A program made the position numbers and the translations under genes. This document shows positions 56,097 to 64,000 of a stretch of 64,000 nucleotides of DNA, piece by piece. Each line of letters opens with the position of its first letter. The first letter of the stretch is position 1. The notes beneath the pieces were generated by a model. It did no database searches. It was not told the origin of the DNA and saw nothing but the letters and a program-made list of their open reading frames with translations. The DNA comes from Bog-473 sp963828825. GTDB taxonomy: Bacteria > Actinomycetota > Acidimicrobiia > Acidimicrobiales > RAAP-2. The DNA is taken from positions 124,001 through 188,000 of the forward strand of contig CAWHGF010000004.1 of assembly GCA_963828825.1 (NCBI GenBank). The letters are read 5' to 3'.

Positions 56097-56549
56097 TCAG
56101 GTTCGATCGGGGCCACCTGCCTCATCACGCGGAGGCAAGCCGAGATTGTCACCACACCCGGCCTCTTGCGACCCAGGAAACGGATTGGGGCGGAGGGCAA
56201 GAGACCACTTTGGTGGTGCTGGACACCACGACCGTCGGCTGCCCCTCACGGATCCTCGGTGCCAGGGCTTGGATGCCTCTGAAAGGCTCGCGAGAAGGTC
56301 AGGCAATGGGACAGTATTGTGTATCTGAGTCTCACACCTGTGACGGCGCGTGACGTTGAAGACCCCACGGATGGATAAGCCCACCCGAGCGACCCAAGCA
56401 ATATCCCGCTGAGGATCGAATAAAGAGCGGCGCCGTTGTCCGTAGCCAGCAGGATTGGCCCGCCACCATCCCGCCGGTACGAGTTCAGGCTCCACGGCGA
56501 ACCGGACGGCGTCCATGGCCGCAATGGTTTCCCACAAAAGGAGCGCCAT
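56097..56549 (-). CDS. Possible hypothetical protein
   Basis: This 150-residue frame has a natural-looking N-terminal half (ALLLWETIAAMDAVRFAVEP, GWWRANPAGYGQRRRSLFDP). The C-terminal half is Arg/Pro-rich and may be read-through of non-coding DNA. No family or ribosome-binding site was recognised. A competing frame, 56246-56593, overlaps it; at most one is real. Confidence 0.3.
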   Translation of the reverse strand: MALLLWETIAAMDAVRFAVEPELVPAGWWRANPAGYGQRRRSLFDPQRDIAWVARVGLSIRGVFNVTRRHRCETQIHNTVPLPDLLASLSEASKPWHRGSVRGSRRSWCPAPPKWSLALRPNPFPGSQEAGCGDNLGLPPRDEAGGPDRT

Positions 56550-56645
56550 TTCCCGGGCTTTGATGGGCGTGATTGATTCGGACCGCGTTGCAACTCACGG
56601 TTCCACCGGCAGTCCTCTCAAACAACCATCCAGCGACGGTGACGA

Positions 56646-57251
56646 CTACCCGGCTAGACGACGGCGCATCGCACTCAGTGGGACACGGTGTAACGATGGA
56701 TGCAGCAACTCGCGTGCGCTGGGTAGCGATTCCCGACACGCCAAAGCTTCACCGGGCGGCGGTAGCGCAATCCGCAACTTCAGTCGGTCCTTTGCGGGAG
56801 ACGCGGTCGGCAAATATGTATCGGGCCCCTTGTATCTGGCAACTGCGTAAGGAAACTGGTCAGGGTAGGTCAGGCGCAACATCTCCATGTACCACCCTGC
56901 GTAGGGCCAGTCCGAACCCCTTCCTGCTTCAACAACCTCAGGAAACCGCTCCACGAAATGCATAGCAAGTTCTTTAGGCGTCGCATAAGGATAGATGTCG
57001 GTCCATTCGAAGTAGCGATTTTGGTCACGGCTGGTGTAGGTCGCAATCCGGGGATCGTCCCGCACACCGACTGCCAGACGTGCGCCATGGTCTACAGATA
57101 CGAGACTGACCGGTGCAATCGCACACCGCCAATACCTCCCTGAGGGTTCCATTGCAGGTATGGCTCTGAGGCGTTGGTGTCCGCGGAGATGTAGCTCGTG
57201 AACCAACAAAAGCACCGTCCTGCACTGCATGATGAGGTTTTGTACTCCCAT
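56646..57251 (-). CDS. Hypothetical protein
   Basis: This 201-residue open frame has natural composition over most of its length (TVLLLVHELHLRGHQRLRAI, YFEWTDIYPYATPKELAMHF, YAGWYMEMLRLTYPDQFPYA). It has many aromatic residues and no signal peptide. I do not recognise the family. The N-terminal few residues are uncertain. Confidence 0.6.
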   Translation of the reverse strand: MGVQNLIMQCRTVLLLVHELHLRGHQRLRAIPAMEPSGRYWRCAIAPVSLVSVDHGARLAVGVRDDPRIATYTSRDQNRYFEWTDIYPYATPKELAMHFVERFPEVVEAGRGSDWPYAGWYMEMLRLTYPDQFPYAVARYKGPDTYLPTASPAKDRLKLRIALPPPGEALACRESLPSARELLHPSLHRVPLSAMRRRLAG

Positions 57252-57655
57252 GGCCCGGACCTACAGACAGAAAGCGACGCGAAGAGGGACGGCGGGAAGG
57301 AGGACGGTCTTCCCGTGCTGGGACTCTTTGTCATAGGCCCAGAGAAGGTCCGCCTCCGACCAGATCAGTTCGGCTTGGTTTTTGATGGATGCATCGGCCA
57401 TGAAGCTCCCGTCCGTTGTCCGCTGTGTCGGCCTAAACCTCTACCTACCAACATGCCGGGTCGGACTTGGGGAACGTAACCAGGGATTTCATGTGGAAAA
57501 CCCCCATTTACCTGGGGATAAATGCCGACGCCACCCGACATAAGGGTGAGTTCCACACGCCGGGCTTGGGCGTGGCAGGCGTGAGCCCACAGACGGCGGT
57601 CTCGAATCACTCACCCATATCGGACTGAATCGCAGCGAACTGACCGCTCGAGCGA
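57252..57655. other. Gene-free stretch
   Basis: About 400 bp. No supported gene or structured RNA was seen. Confidence 0.4.
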
Positions 57656-58219
57656 CTAGAGCCCCGCCTGACCGTCTTCCTGTCCACCCGAATGCCCACG
57701 GTTGAAACGCCTCCTGCGGAGCCAGGAGAAGAGGAATACTCGGGCCAGCAACAGAATTCCGCCGATCCCGAGTACCCAGAAGATGGCAGCGTGCGTGCCA
57801 ACGAACGAGTCGACCAGCAAGAAGCGCAGCGCGAACAGGGCAATCAGAATCCCTATCCACGCGGTGCCACCCCGCGTTCCGATGCCGAAGCGTCCAGCAC
57901 CGCCATATCCATATCCGCGGTTAGTAGGTCCCCCGACATTGGGTCCGCTGTTGCCCGGTCGACTGCCGCCGGAGGCTCGGTTACTGGGAACGGCGATGCC
58001 CTGGCTTCGCTGTATATGGGCGAACTGGCGGATCTTGTCGCGGTGTTCCCTTGCGTACTGGCGAGGATTGATCCCCTGTGCCCGCAAGTCCTCGGGTGAG
58101 GTGCCGAAGATCTCGGTGAAGTTGGCGCGGACCCATTCCTGGCGGTCTTGTTGCCCGCCACTCCTCTGGATATTGGCGTTGCCGTTTGCCGGGGCTGGGT
58201 CGATGTCACAGTCTCCCAT
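57656..58219 (-). CDS. Hypothetical membrane protein
   Basis: This is a 187-residue protein. An N-terminal charged helical part (RQEWVRANFTEIFGTSPEDL) leads to a Gly/Asn/Arg-rich linker (GNSGPNVGGPTNRGYGYGGA) and two close membrane segments (TAWIGILIALFALRFLLVDS and AIFWVLGIGGILLLARVFLF). It ends in a basic, Gly-rich tail. It could be an envelope scaffold protein; no family is recognised. Confidence 0.7.
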   Translation of the reverse strand: MGDCDIDPAPANGNANIQRSGGQQDRQEWVRANFTEIFGTSPEDLRAQGINPRQYAREHRDKIRQFAHIQRSQGIAVPSNRASGGSRPGNSGPNVGGPTNRGYGYGGAGRFGIGTRGGTAWIGILIALFALRFLLVDSFVGTHAAIFWVLGIGGILLLARVFLFSWLRRRRFNRGHSGGQEDGQAGL

Positions 58220-58296
58220 GTACCCAGCTCTGCGAGGACGCGGCCCGATAGCCGGTGGGACCTACCTCCCGGCACGATCCGTCCCCGTGGTGTCCC

Positions 58297-58494
58297 TCAA
58301 TCCAGCCGAACCAAGTGTTCGAGGTAGCCCAGTTCGCCGAGACGGAGGAACATCGTCGCATCAGTCCGTCTCTCGATTTCCAGCCTGACCAAGTCACCTC
58401 GTCGCGGTGACCGGTCTGGCTCCTCCCCGAGATAGGACTCGTATTCGTCTGATCGGGAACGTCTGACTGGCAACTGCTCAATGCCCCAGTTCAT
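58297..58494 (-). CDS. Possible small acidic/basic protein
   Basis: This 65-residue frame begins NWGIEQLPVRRSRSDEYESY. It is charged and helix-like and follows the previous gene's strand. Its first codons overlap dispersed motif copy D, and no ribosome-binding site is clear, so it may be spurious. Confidence 0.3.
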   Translation of the reverse strand: MNWGIEQLPVRRSRSDEYESYLGEEPDRSPRRGDLVRLEIERRTDATMFLRLGELGYLEHLVRLD

Positions 58495-58538
58495 TCGTAC
58501 CGGGGCGGTGGGACAGTTCGGAGCGTGTGGGGCACAGT
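58482..58538 (+). repeat. Dispersed motif, copy D
   Basis: It contains gccccagttcattcgtaccg then gggcggtgggacagttcgg and gtgtggggcac. GCCCC pairs with GGGGC over 13 nt, so the stem differs in sequence from copies B and C but still pairs. Confidence 0.5.
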
Positions 58539-58779
58539 TGGAAACCGGTCGGTGTCTCATTGATCGCACGGGTTCGGGGTGTTACGTCCAACCCTTCCAT
58601 GGCGGCATCCCGAATCTAGAGCCCTTGCTCACAGCCTCGACCCGGACCGCGGATCGCGTGCTAGGGCTGGGGAGGCGGCGACCGTCCCCCTAAGGACGTA
58701 GCTCTCGCCGCTGCACGCGCCGTCGTGAGGACAGCATGAGGTCGATCAGTGCACGGCTGTCGGCACTAGGCTCTGTTTG

Positions 58780-59266
58780 ATGTCAATAGACACACGTTCA
58801 ATCGCAATGCTCAACGGTCAGCCGTTGGATCTGGAGGGTCTGCGGGGGAAGGTCATTCTCGTCGTCAATGTTGCGTCCAAGTGCGGTCTTACCCCGCAGC
58901 ACACCGAGCTCGAGGAGCTGCAGCACAAGATCGCCGTCCGGGGCTTTACGGTCTTGGGGGTGCCGTGCAACCAGTTTGGCGGCCAGGAGCCCGGGACGAC
59001 GGAAGAGATTTCCACGTTCTCCTCCTCGACCTACGGCATCACGTTCCCCATCACAGAGAAGGTCGATGTCAACGGTCGACGCACGCACCCCCTCTTCACC
59101 GAATTGGAAGTGACGGCTGACGCCAAAGGCGATGCGGGTGACATCCAGTGGAACTTTGAAACATTCCTGGTGTCCCCCGCAGGTAAGGTCGTCGCGCTTT
59201 CGTCCAACTGTCGCGCCGGACGCCGAAGAGCTCGTCAGCGCGCTCGAAGCCGTCCTGCCCAGCTGA
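58780..59266 (+). CDS. Glutathione peroxidase-type thiol peroxidase (frameshifted)
   Basis: The peroxidatic Cys is in LVVNVASKCGLTPQHTEL, the Gln in CNQFGGQEPGTTEE and the Trp in DIQWNFETFLVSPAGK, together the Cys-Gln-Trp catalytic set. Bacterial members with Cys usually reduce peroxides with thioredoxin. The frame is lost after GKVVA; the normal end RFRPTVAPDAEELVSALEAV is in another frame and stops at 59264-59266. One missing base in gtcgcgcttt (59191-59200) explains it. ATG 58780. The corrected length is about 162 residues. Confidence 0.88.
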
Positions 59267-59281
59267 GGAAGGTCCTTCGTA

Positions 59282-59494
59282 ATGCCGGATAATTGGAGGA
59301 CAGTCAAAGCCCAAGACGTCAAGGCAGGTGACACGGTCCGCACTCAATCCGGCGCAGTATTGATCGTCTCACGCATTGAAACGCCATTTCTCGGCAGGTC
59401 GAATATGGTGGCGTTCATCGAGGACACGTCCGACCGTTGGTTCAAGCAGCCGATGATGTCCGACTCAGACGTGGAGATCCGCGCTACTGCGTGA
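59282..59494 (+). CDS. Hypothetical small protein after the peroxidase
   Basis: This 70-residue protein reads DNWRTVKAQDVKAGDTVRTQ and SNMVAFIEDTSDRWFKQPMM, with a short beta-barrel-like pattern (VKAGDTVRTQSGAVLIVSRI) often seen in small ligand- or RNA-binding folds. ATG 59282 has GAGGAAGG upstream. It lies 15 bp after the peroxidase stop, so the two are probably cotranscribed. Confidence 0.7.
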   Translation: MPDNWRTVKAQDVKAGDTVRTQSGAVLIVSRIETPFLGRSNMVAFIEDTSDRWFKQPMMSDSDVEIRATA

Positions 59495-60488
59495 CCTGTG
59501 CCAAAAGGGCAGACCACTTGTCCGCCGCCCCCGTCCGATGCTCCTATGGGCTGTCAAGTCCCAATTTCTCGTGAGGTAGGAGGCCGTAGACCTCGCGGGC
59601 GACGTAGCGCTTGAGGCATCGCACCGTCTCCTTTTTGGTTAGGCCTTCCTTTCTGCGTCGATCGATGTATTCGGTGGTGCGTGGGTCATAGACCATGCGG
59701 GTGATCACGATGTGCCAGAGAGCCGAGTTGGCCTGACGATCACCACTGCGGTTGAGGCGGTGTCGTTGGCTCTTGCCGCTACTGGCATCGAGTGGTGATG
59801 CGCCGCACAGGTGGGCGAAGGCCGCCTCGTTGCGCAGCCGTCCGGGGTTATCGCCGGCAGCCACGAGTAGCGCCGAGGCGGCGTCGGTCCCAATTCCAAG
59901 GGTGGAGATCAGTGCGGGCGCGGTCTCTTTGACCAAGGGCTTCAATATGGCGTCGATCTCGGTGATCTCCTCTTCGAGGGTCATCGCCCTTCTGGCCAGC
60001 ATCCGCAGGCTGAACTTGGTCAAAGAGACGATGTCACGCTTGGTCCCGGGTCGATAGACCGAGGCCCGCTCGAGGAGGTTGAAGACGCTGAGGCCCCGGA
60101 GTTCGGCCCTGATGGAATCGGGGGCGGTCGAGACCAGGTTGCGCATCCGGTTGAGCGCCTGGGTCCTGCCCTTCCGAGCCGAGGACCGGGCAACGCGTAA
60201 AACCCGCATGGATTCGACGTTTCCGTCCCTCGTCTTGGCCTCGCCGGCGGCGTCGCCCGAGAGGGCGGCCCGGGCGGCCGAGATGGCGTCTTGGGGATCG
60301 GACTTGCCCTTGAGCCGACGGCGTTGGCGGTTGGGGCGATCCACTTCGACGACGCGGACCCGCTCGGCTTGGAGGAGACGGGTGAGCCCGGCTCCATAAG
60401 AACCAGTTCCTTCGACCCCGACGAGCTCGACAGAGCCAAAGTCGGCGAGCCACCCCATGAGGTTGCCCAGAAATAGTGGACACGCGGT

Positions 60489-61363
60489 TTATGCGGCTTG
60501 TTGCTTGAGGGCCGACGTTAACTCGTAGCGAATGGGGCTGAGGTTGCCAGCCTTGGTGCAACGACGCTGGTTGTTGTAGAAGTGGATGTATCGGGCTATC
60601 CCGGCTCGGAGTTCGTCGATGGTGGCGAAGGTGTGCCGGTAGAAGTACTCGTGTTTGAAGATCGACCAGAAGCTTTCGGCGCTGGCGTGGTCGTAGCAAC
60701 TGCCCGTCGCCCCCATCGAGCGCACCAGGCCGGCGGACCCGCAAAAGTCCACGACCCTTCGATCTGAAAATTGACTGCCCCGGTCGGTATGGAACACCGT
60801 TCCCGCCATCGACCCCGCACGCGTCGCCGTCGATTGCTCGAGCGCCTCGAGGACGAGCTCGGTCCGCATGTGGTCCTCCACCGAGAACCCCAGCACCCTC
60901 GACGATCCCTCGTCGCGAATGGCGCAGAGGTAGGCCTCGCCTTCGCCGACGCTCAGATAGGTGATGTCCGAGGTCCACAACTCGTCGATCCCGTCTGGAT
61001 GGAACTGGCGGTTCACCAGGTCCGCCGGGTAGATGGCGGCTGGATCGGGGCTGGTGGTGACCTTGAACAATCGCGGACTCACCCCGACGATCCCGAGGCT
61101 GGCCATGCGCTCGGCCACGGTGTTGCGGCTCACCCGCTCCCCGGCCTCATGGAGGTCGGCGGTGATCCGAGGAGCGCCGTAGGTGCCGTGCGAGCTCTTG
61201 TGGAAGTTGATGACCTTGGCGTCGAGGTCGGCGCCCGGCGAACCTCGCTCGGAAGTGCTGGACGGTCCTGGGCCGCTCTCCAGCGGTAGTAGCCAGCCGT
61301 GGACACCTCCAAAAGGCGGGCCATGCGGGTGATCTCGAAGTTCGCGCACTCGGCGGCCATCAA
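60489..61363 (-). pseudogene. IS3-family transposase orfB (rve integrase), frameshifted
   Basis: The DDE residues are in DELWTSDITYLSVGEGEAYL, FHTDRGSQFSDRRVVDF and ASAESFWSIFKHEYF. The N-terminal part (AECANFEITRMARLLEVSTA, GYYRWRAAQDRPALPSE) is in a different frame from VINFHKSSHGTYGAPRI onward; one missing base near gcgcccggcg, about 61231-61240, explains it. orfB would normally be made by a -1 frameshift from orfA near aaagcag. Without correction the element is non-autonomous. Confidence 0.88.
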
Positions 61364-61689
61364 CGCAAATCTCTCTGCTTTGGTGGATTCGAAGCGAAGT
61401 ACGCGGCAGCTTTTCCCAAGAAGGCCAGGTCCTTGTCCTGCTCGACCACCTGGCGACGCAGCCGCAACAGCTCGCTCCGCTCCGCTGCGCTCAACGGTTC
61501 ATCAGATGAACCAGCAACCGCATCGAGCCGACGGCGCTCCTCGCGCACCCATCGGGCCAACACGCTGTCTGACACCGACAGCTCGGCGGCTACTTCGGCC
61601 ACCGTCCTGCCCGTATCGATCACACGATGAGCGGCCTCTGTCTTGAACTCCAGCGTGAACTTCCGCCTTGTAGCTCCCATATCGGACAT
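61360..61689 (-). CDS. IS3-family transposase orfA (helix-turn-helix)
   Basis: This 109-residue protein (ATG 61689, or ATG 61680) has TRRKFTLEFKTEAAHRVIDT and RTVAEVAAELSVSDSVLARW as the helix-turn-helix. A leucine-rich tail LLRLRRQVVEQDKDLAFLGK ends it. It binds the element ends and is the first half of the fused transposase. Confidence 0.92.
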   Translation of the reverse strand: MSDMGATRRKFTLEFKTEAAHRVIDTGRTVAEVAAELSVSDSVLARWVREERRRLDAVAGSSDEPLSAAERSELLRLRRQVVEQDKDLAFLGKAAAYFASNPPKQRDLR

Positions 61690-61895
61690 CCTTCCAGCCG
61701 ACCCGAAGGTCTGTCTCTCAGGTGTCCACTAATTCGGGGGAACCTCACCAGCAGCTTCTTGTAGCCGCTCTCGGTGGTGGCGAAGCTCTCGACCCCGAGG
61801 AGAGCCCCTCGTTCGTCCAAAGCCGCAGCTACATGGACGTCGAGGTGCGTATCGACCCCGCCGGTGATGCTCCGTGCCAAATTGGTCACTGTCAT

Positions 61896-62261
61896 CCCTT
61901 CGTTGGATTAGTTGGGGTGACACCGCACCGAGCGGGACGACGGACAAGACAGCGACGGGCCTGTATAAGGCAGGCTCCTATTAGGTCACTCCGTCCGACC
62001 GGCGGGTGTCGAGTGGGTGACCGGGCCAGGCCGACGGATCGAACTAAAGACAGTCCCAAAGGACGTCAGCCGGATTATTGGAGTCAGACCTGGCCTGGGC
62101 ACCCACCCACACGCTGACCAACCCATTCACCGAAGTGGTGGATCATCCAGCGGCCGCTTCAATCCTCGCTGCCGGACTGCCGGACCACCGAGAAGTCGTT
62201 TCACAGCGGTACCCTCTGACTTCGTGAAGGTTTCTAGCGCTAGGCCATTTCGGACAAGCTG
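61896..62261. other. Gene-free stretch; left non-coding end of the second IS110 element
   Basis: About 366 bp. The part next to 61895 should belong to the IS110 element and could hold its bridge RNA, but I cannot place the boundary. The rest precedes the kinase gene. Confidence 0.4.
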
Positions 62262-63326
62262 GTGAAAGCCGTATTGCACGACCCAGTTGAAGAGAATTTC
62301 TTGCGATTCCTAAGGTCATATCTCGGCGACGAGACGCTGGACTACCGGGTGCGACCTCGTCGTTTCGCACAAGGGATGTTCTCCGACGTGCGCTGCTTCA
62401 CCCTGAACGGAGGACCCAAGGGATGGACAGCTCCGTTAGTGCTTCGAATGCTGCCATTCGATGCCGATCTGGAACAGCCTTCTGTTGAGACTGCCGTACA
62501 CAATGGGTTGGCACGGATCGGCGTGCCAGCCCCAGTCGTGCTGCTCAGCCATGATCGCGTTGAGGAACTCGGTCGCATGTTCATGGTGATGGAACTGCGC
62601 CCCGGTCGGCCGAGTCTCAAGGGTGTTCGTTGGGACGTCTTTGCGAGAGAACTTCCGAAGCTGTTGCTCAGTTGGCCGGCCGCCGTTGCCAAAATTGCCA
62701 GAGAGCTCCATTCGTGCCCGGCGAGCTCGGTGCTCGACGAGGCCAAAGCTCTCGGGATCAAGCAGAGCAGACTCGCCGTGGAGCGCCATTTGCTCTTCGT
62801 GGAAGATCGTTTCTTGCGTTTGGGTGGGCAAGGTACGACCCCTGCCCTCGAATGGCTTCGTGATCACCTGCCTGCAGTTCCGGAGCGCCCATCAGTCCTC
62901 CACGGTGACTTGTGGCCAGCCAATGTCTTGCGGCATCGTGGGCAACTGACGGGACTCGTCGACTGGGAGCGTGCAGCCGTCGGTGATCCCGCACTCGACA
63001 TTGGCTTCGCCAAGGTGGGACTGTCACTCCTTCCGGCACCAGTTCAGGTACCAACTCCGATCCGCCAAGGCATCAATGCCGCGGGACGATCAATGGCCGA
63101 TCGACTCGAGGAGCAATACAACAGGCAAAGCCCGTTGTCGCCAGAACGAGTCAGGTATTACGAAGCTCTGCGCTGCGCCGTGGAGTTGGCGATCGTCGCC
63201 AGCAGGCGGGCTTCGGACGAGCAAGGTTTCGCCAGATCGGGGTGGTATCACGGACAAGACGCTCTCAGCCGGCACTTCGGTGAAACCACCGGAATTCCAA
63301 TGCCACGGTTGGGTCCATCCCATTGA
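62262..63326 (+). CDS. APH-family phosphotransferase
   Basis: This 354-residue aminoglycoside-phosphotransferase-like kinase has the catalytic HGDxxxxN in SVLHGDLWPANVLRHRG and the following DWE in LTGLVDWERAAVGDPALDIG. The N-terminal lobe reads RRFAQGMFSDVRCFTLNGGP. The family includes antibiotic kinases but also many small-molecule kinases; a resistance role is not shown. GTG 62262 is used. Confidence 0.88.
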   Translation: MKAVLHDPVEENFLRFLRSYLGDETLDYRVRPRRFAQGMFSDVRCFTLNGGPKGWTAPLVLRMLPFDADLEQPSVETAVHNGLARIGVPAPVVLLSHDRVEELGRMFMVMELRPGRPSLKGVRWDVFARELPKLLLSWPAAVAKIARELHSCPASSVLDEAKALGIKQSRLAVERHLLFVEDRFLRLGGQGTTPALEWLRDHLPAVPERPSVLHGDLWPANVLRHRGQLTGLVDWERAAVGDPALDIGFAKVGLSLLPAPVQVPTPIRQGINAAGRSMADRLEEQYNRQSPLSPERVRYYEALRCAVELAIVASRRASDEQGFARSGWYHGQDALSRHFGETTGIPMPRLGPSH

Positions 63327-63416
63327 GCCCGATCTCCCTGTGTCGAATCGAGCTCTGGGTTCGATCGCGCAGTGGCTCGTACCAGCACATCTCTACTTTG
63401 CACGAACCTTTCCCAC

Positions 63417-63468
63417 CCACCCCCGTACACCGCCGGGACGGAGGGGCAGCCGGGCACTATGGGGCACC
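63417..63468 (+). repeat. Dispersed motif, copy E
   Basis: It contains ccccgtacaccgccgggacg then gaggggcagccgggcactat and ggggcac. It lies between the kinase gene and the right-edge GT87 gene, which converge. Confidence 0.5.
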
Positions 63469-63515
63469 TAATCACGTTGCCGATAACAAATTCGGTTCCG
63501 TCCTTGATGAGCGAT

Positions 63516-64000
63516 CTACGTATCGTCCGATAACGGTGGGGGTTCAAAGTCTGGGACAATGCGTACATCATGAGTCCCGAGGTCTCGCAGCAAACCAACG
63601 ATCGCAGGCTTGTTCGCAGCGGTGTAGGACGCTCGGGCCCGAGTCCACAACATCGCCCCCCCAAGTATCAATAACGCGATGGTGGCAAGAACGTAGGCAT
63701 TTTCCCTCATGTACCCAATCACGTTATGTCCGCCAGATAGCGACGGAGGCATCACCATGAAGACGATGCCAGCAATCGCCGCCCACATCACTCCTCGACG
63801 GGGCCGATCATTACCAAGTACCAACCAGAAGAGTAGGGGAACACACCACACGTAGTGGTGCTCCCAAGAAATCGGTGAGACCAGGAGACCAGTAGCGGCG
63901 CAGAGCAGGACTCCCAGGAACTCCGATGACCTTTGAAACGCGACCGCTGCCAGAGTCACCCCCGCACAGAGAACCGTGACGACCGTCAGATCCAGAACCA
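63516..64000 (-). CDS. GT87 polyprenyl-phosphate-mannose-dependent mannosyltransferase, C-terminal part
   Basis: The frame is open to the window edge and ends at 63516. The visible part has VSPISWEHHYVWCVPLLFWL, matching SPISWVHHMVWVVPTILWL of the gene at 41.9 kb, and later membrane segments (YMRENAYVLATIALLILGGA). It is therefore a second member of the same membrane glycosyltransferase family. The N-terminal two thirds lie outside the window. Confidence 0.8.
   Translation of the reverse strand, partial: VLDLTVVTVLCAGVTLAAVAFQRSSEFLGVLLCAATGLLVSPISWEHHYVWCVPLLFWLVLGNDRPRRGVMWAAIAGIVFMVMPPSLSGGHNVIGYMRENAYVLATIALLILGGAMLWTRARASYTAANKPAIVGLLRDLGTHDVRIVPDFEPPPLSDDT

Larger units (their letters stand above)
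60458..61747 (-). mobile_element. IS3-family insertion sequence, 1,290 bp, with terminal inverted repeats and 3-bp target duplication
   Basis: The left end (60458-60483) reads TGAGGTTGCCCAGAAATAGT plus GGACAC. The right end (61722-61747), reversed, reads TGAGGTTCCCCCGAATTAGT plus GGACAC: 23 of 26 bases match. CCA flanks both sides (60455-60457 and 61748-61750). The two overlapping genes orfA and orfB are on the minus strand. The insertion splits an IS110 transposase. Confidence 0.93.
59544..61895 (-). pseudogene. IS110-family transposase interrupted by an IS3-family element
   Basis: The N-terminal part (ATG 61895) reads TVTNLARSITGGVDTHLDVH ... TTESGYKKLL and ends at 61748. The C-terminal part continues at 60457 with GWLADFGSVELVGVEGTGSY and contains KSDPQDAISAARA and LCGASPLDASSGKSQRHRLN. 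Taking out 60458-61747 plus one CCA copy leaves 1,059 bp, exactly 353 codons, in frame. The host transposase would therefore be an intact 352-residue DEDD protein. It is a different subgroup from the copy at 20.6 kb. Internal position of IS3 proves the order of insertion. Confidence 0.92.

Noticed and set aside
62262..63326. Aminoglycoside resistance gene
   Set aside because: Only general APH-fold motifs are visible. Many family members phosphorylate other substrates, so a resistance call is not justified.

Overview
The window is high-GC DNA with an actinobacterial gene order and most likely comes from an uncultured member of the class Acidimicrobiia. This taxonomic call is inference from two things. 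The minus-strand order tlyA-nadK-recN-pyrG-NUDIX-xerD ... scpA-scpB-rluB-(cmk)...der matches the Mycobacterium order. A secreted protein carrying 'GYWLVASDGGIFSFG' repeats is a type common in Acidimicrobiia. No ribosomal RNA is present. One tRNA-Pro(GGG) lies near the left edge.

Layout. 0-3.4 kb is accessory: a broken ISL3 transposase, tRNA-Pro and a few small unknown genes. 3.4-7 kb holds a GAF-GGDEF protein with a degenerate catalytic motif, an HSL-type esterase and a secreted phosphoesterase. 7-20.4 kb is a housekeeping block. It contains der and a DUF512 radical-SAM protein, divergent from ispH, an HD protein and a glycosyltransferase, then an overlapping minus-strand operon scpA-scpB-rluB-aroH-tyrA-aroA/cmk-plsC, and trpS. 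An IS110-type element sits at 20.5-21.9 kb. 21.9-31 kb is the second housekeeping block (M50 protease, DksA-like, xerD, NUDIX, pyrG, recN, nadK, tlyA, an H1-like basic protein, HAD phosphatase). 31-36.5 kb has a CBS protein, a three-gene 2-oxoacid dehydrogenase operon (E1alpha-E1beta-E2) and Ku. 36.5-43.2 kb is envelope-related: an O-antigen-ligase-like membrane protein translationally coupled to a large secreted Ig-repeat/propeller protein, a YceI-like protein and a GT87 mannosyltransferase. 43.2-64 kb is accessory, with long gene-poor stretches: a STAS protein, a solitary OLD-family ATPase/TOPRIM nuclease, PhyH, TetR, Maf, secreted and membrane proteins of unknown function, glutathione peroxidase, an IS110 element split by an IS3-family element, an APH-type kinase and the end of a second GT87 gene.

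Two cross-cutting observations matter for any user of this sequence. First, at least eleven genes, including single-copy core genes such as tyrA and the E2 subunit, carry single small frameshifts. Several fall exactly in homopolymers (TTT, TTTT, CCCC), which points to base-level errors in the assembly rather than real gene decay. Second, five copies of a degenerate 35-55 bp motif are scattered between 49.9 and 63.5 kb, with base changes in its short stem that preserve pairing. I do not recognise this repeat family.

Functional links: chromosome segregation (ScpAB, XerD), aromatic amino-acid synthesis (AroA, AroH, TyrA), isoprenoid synthesis (IspH), nucleotide and NAD metabolism (PyrG, Cmk, NadK) and rRNA/ribosome maturation (RluB, TlyA, Der) are packed into overlapping operons. 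The right third looks like variable genome with mobile elements and possible defence.
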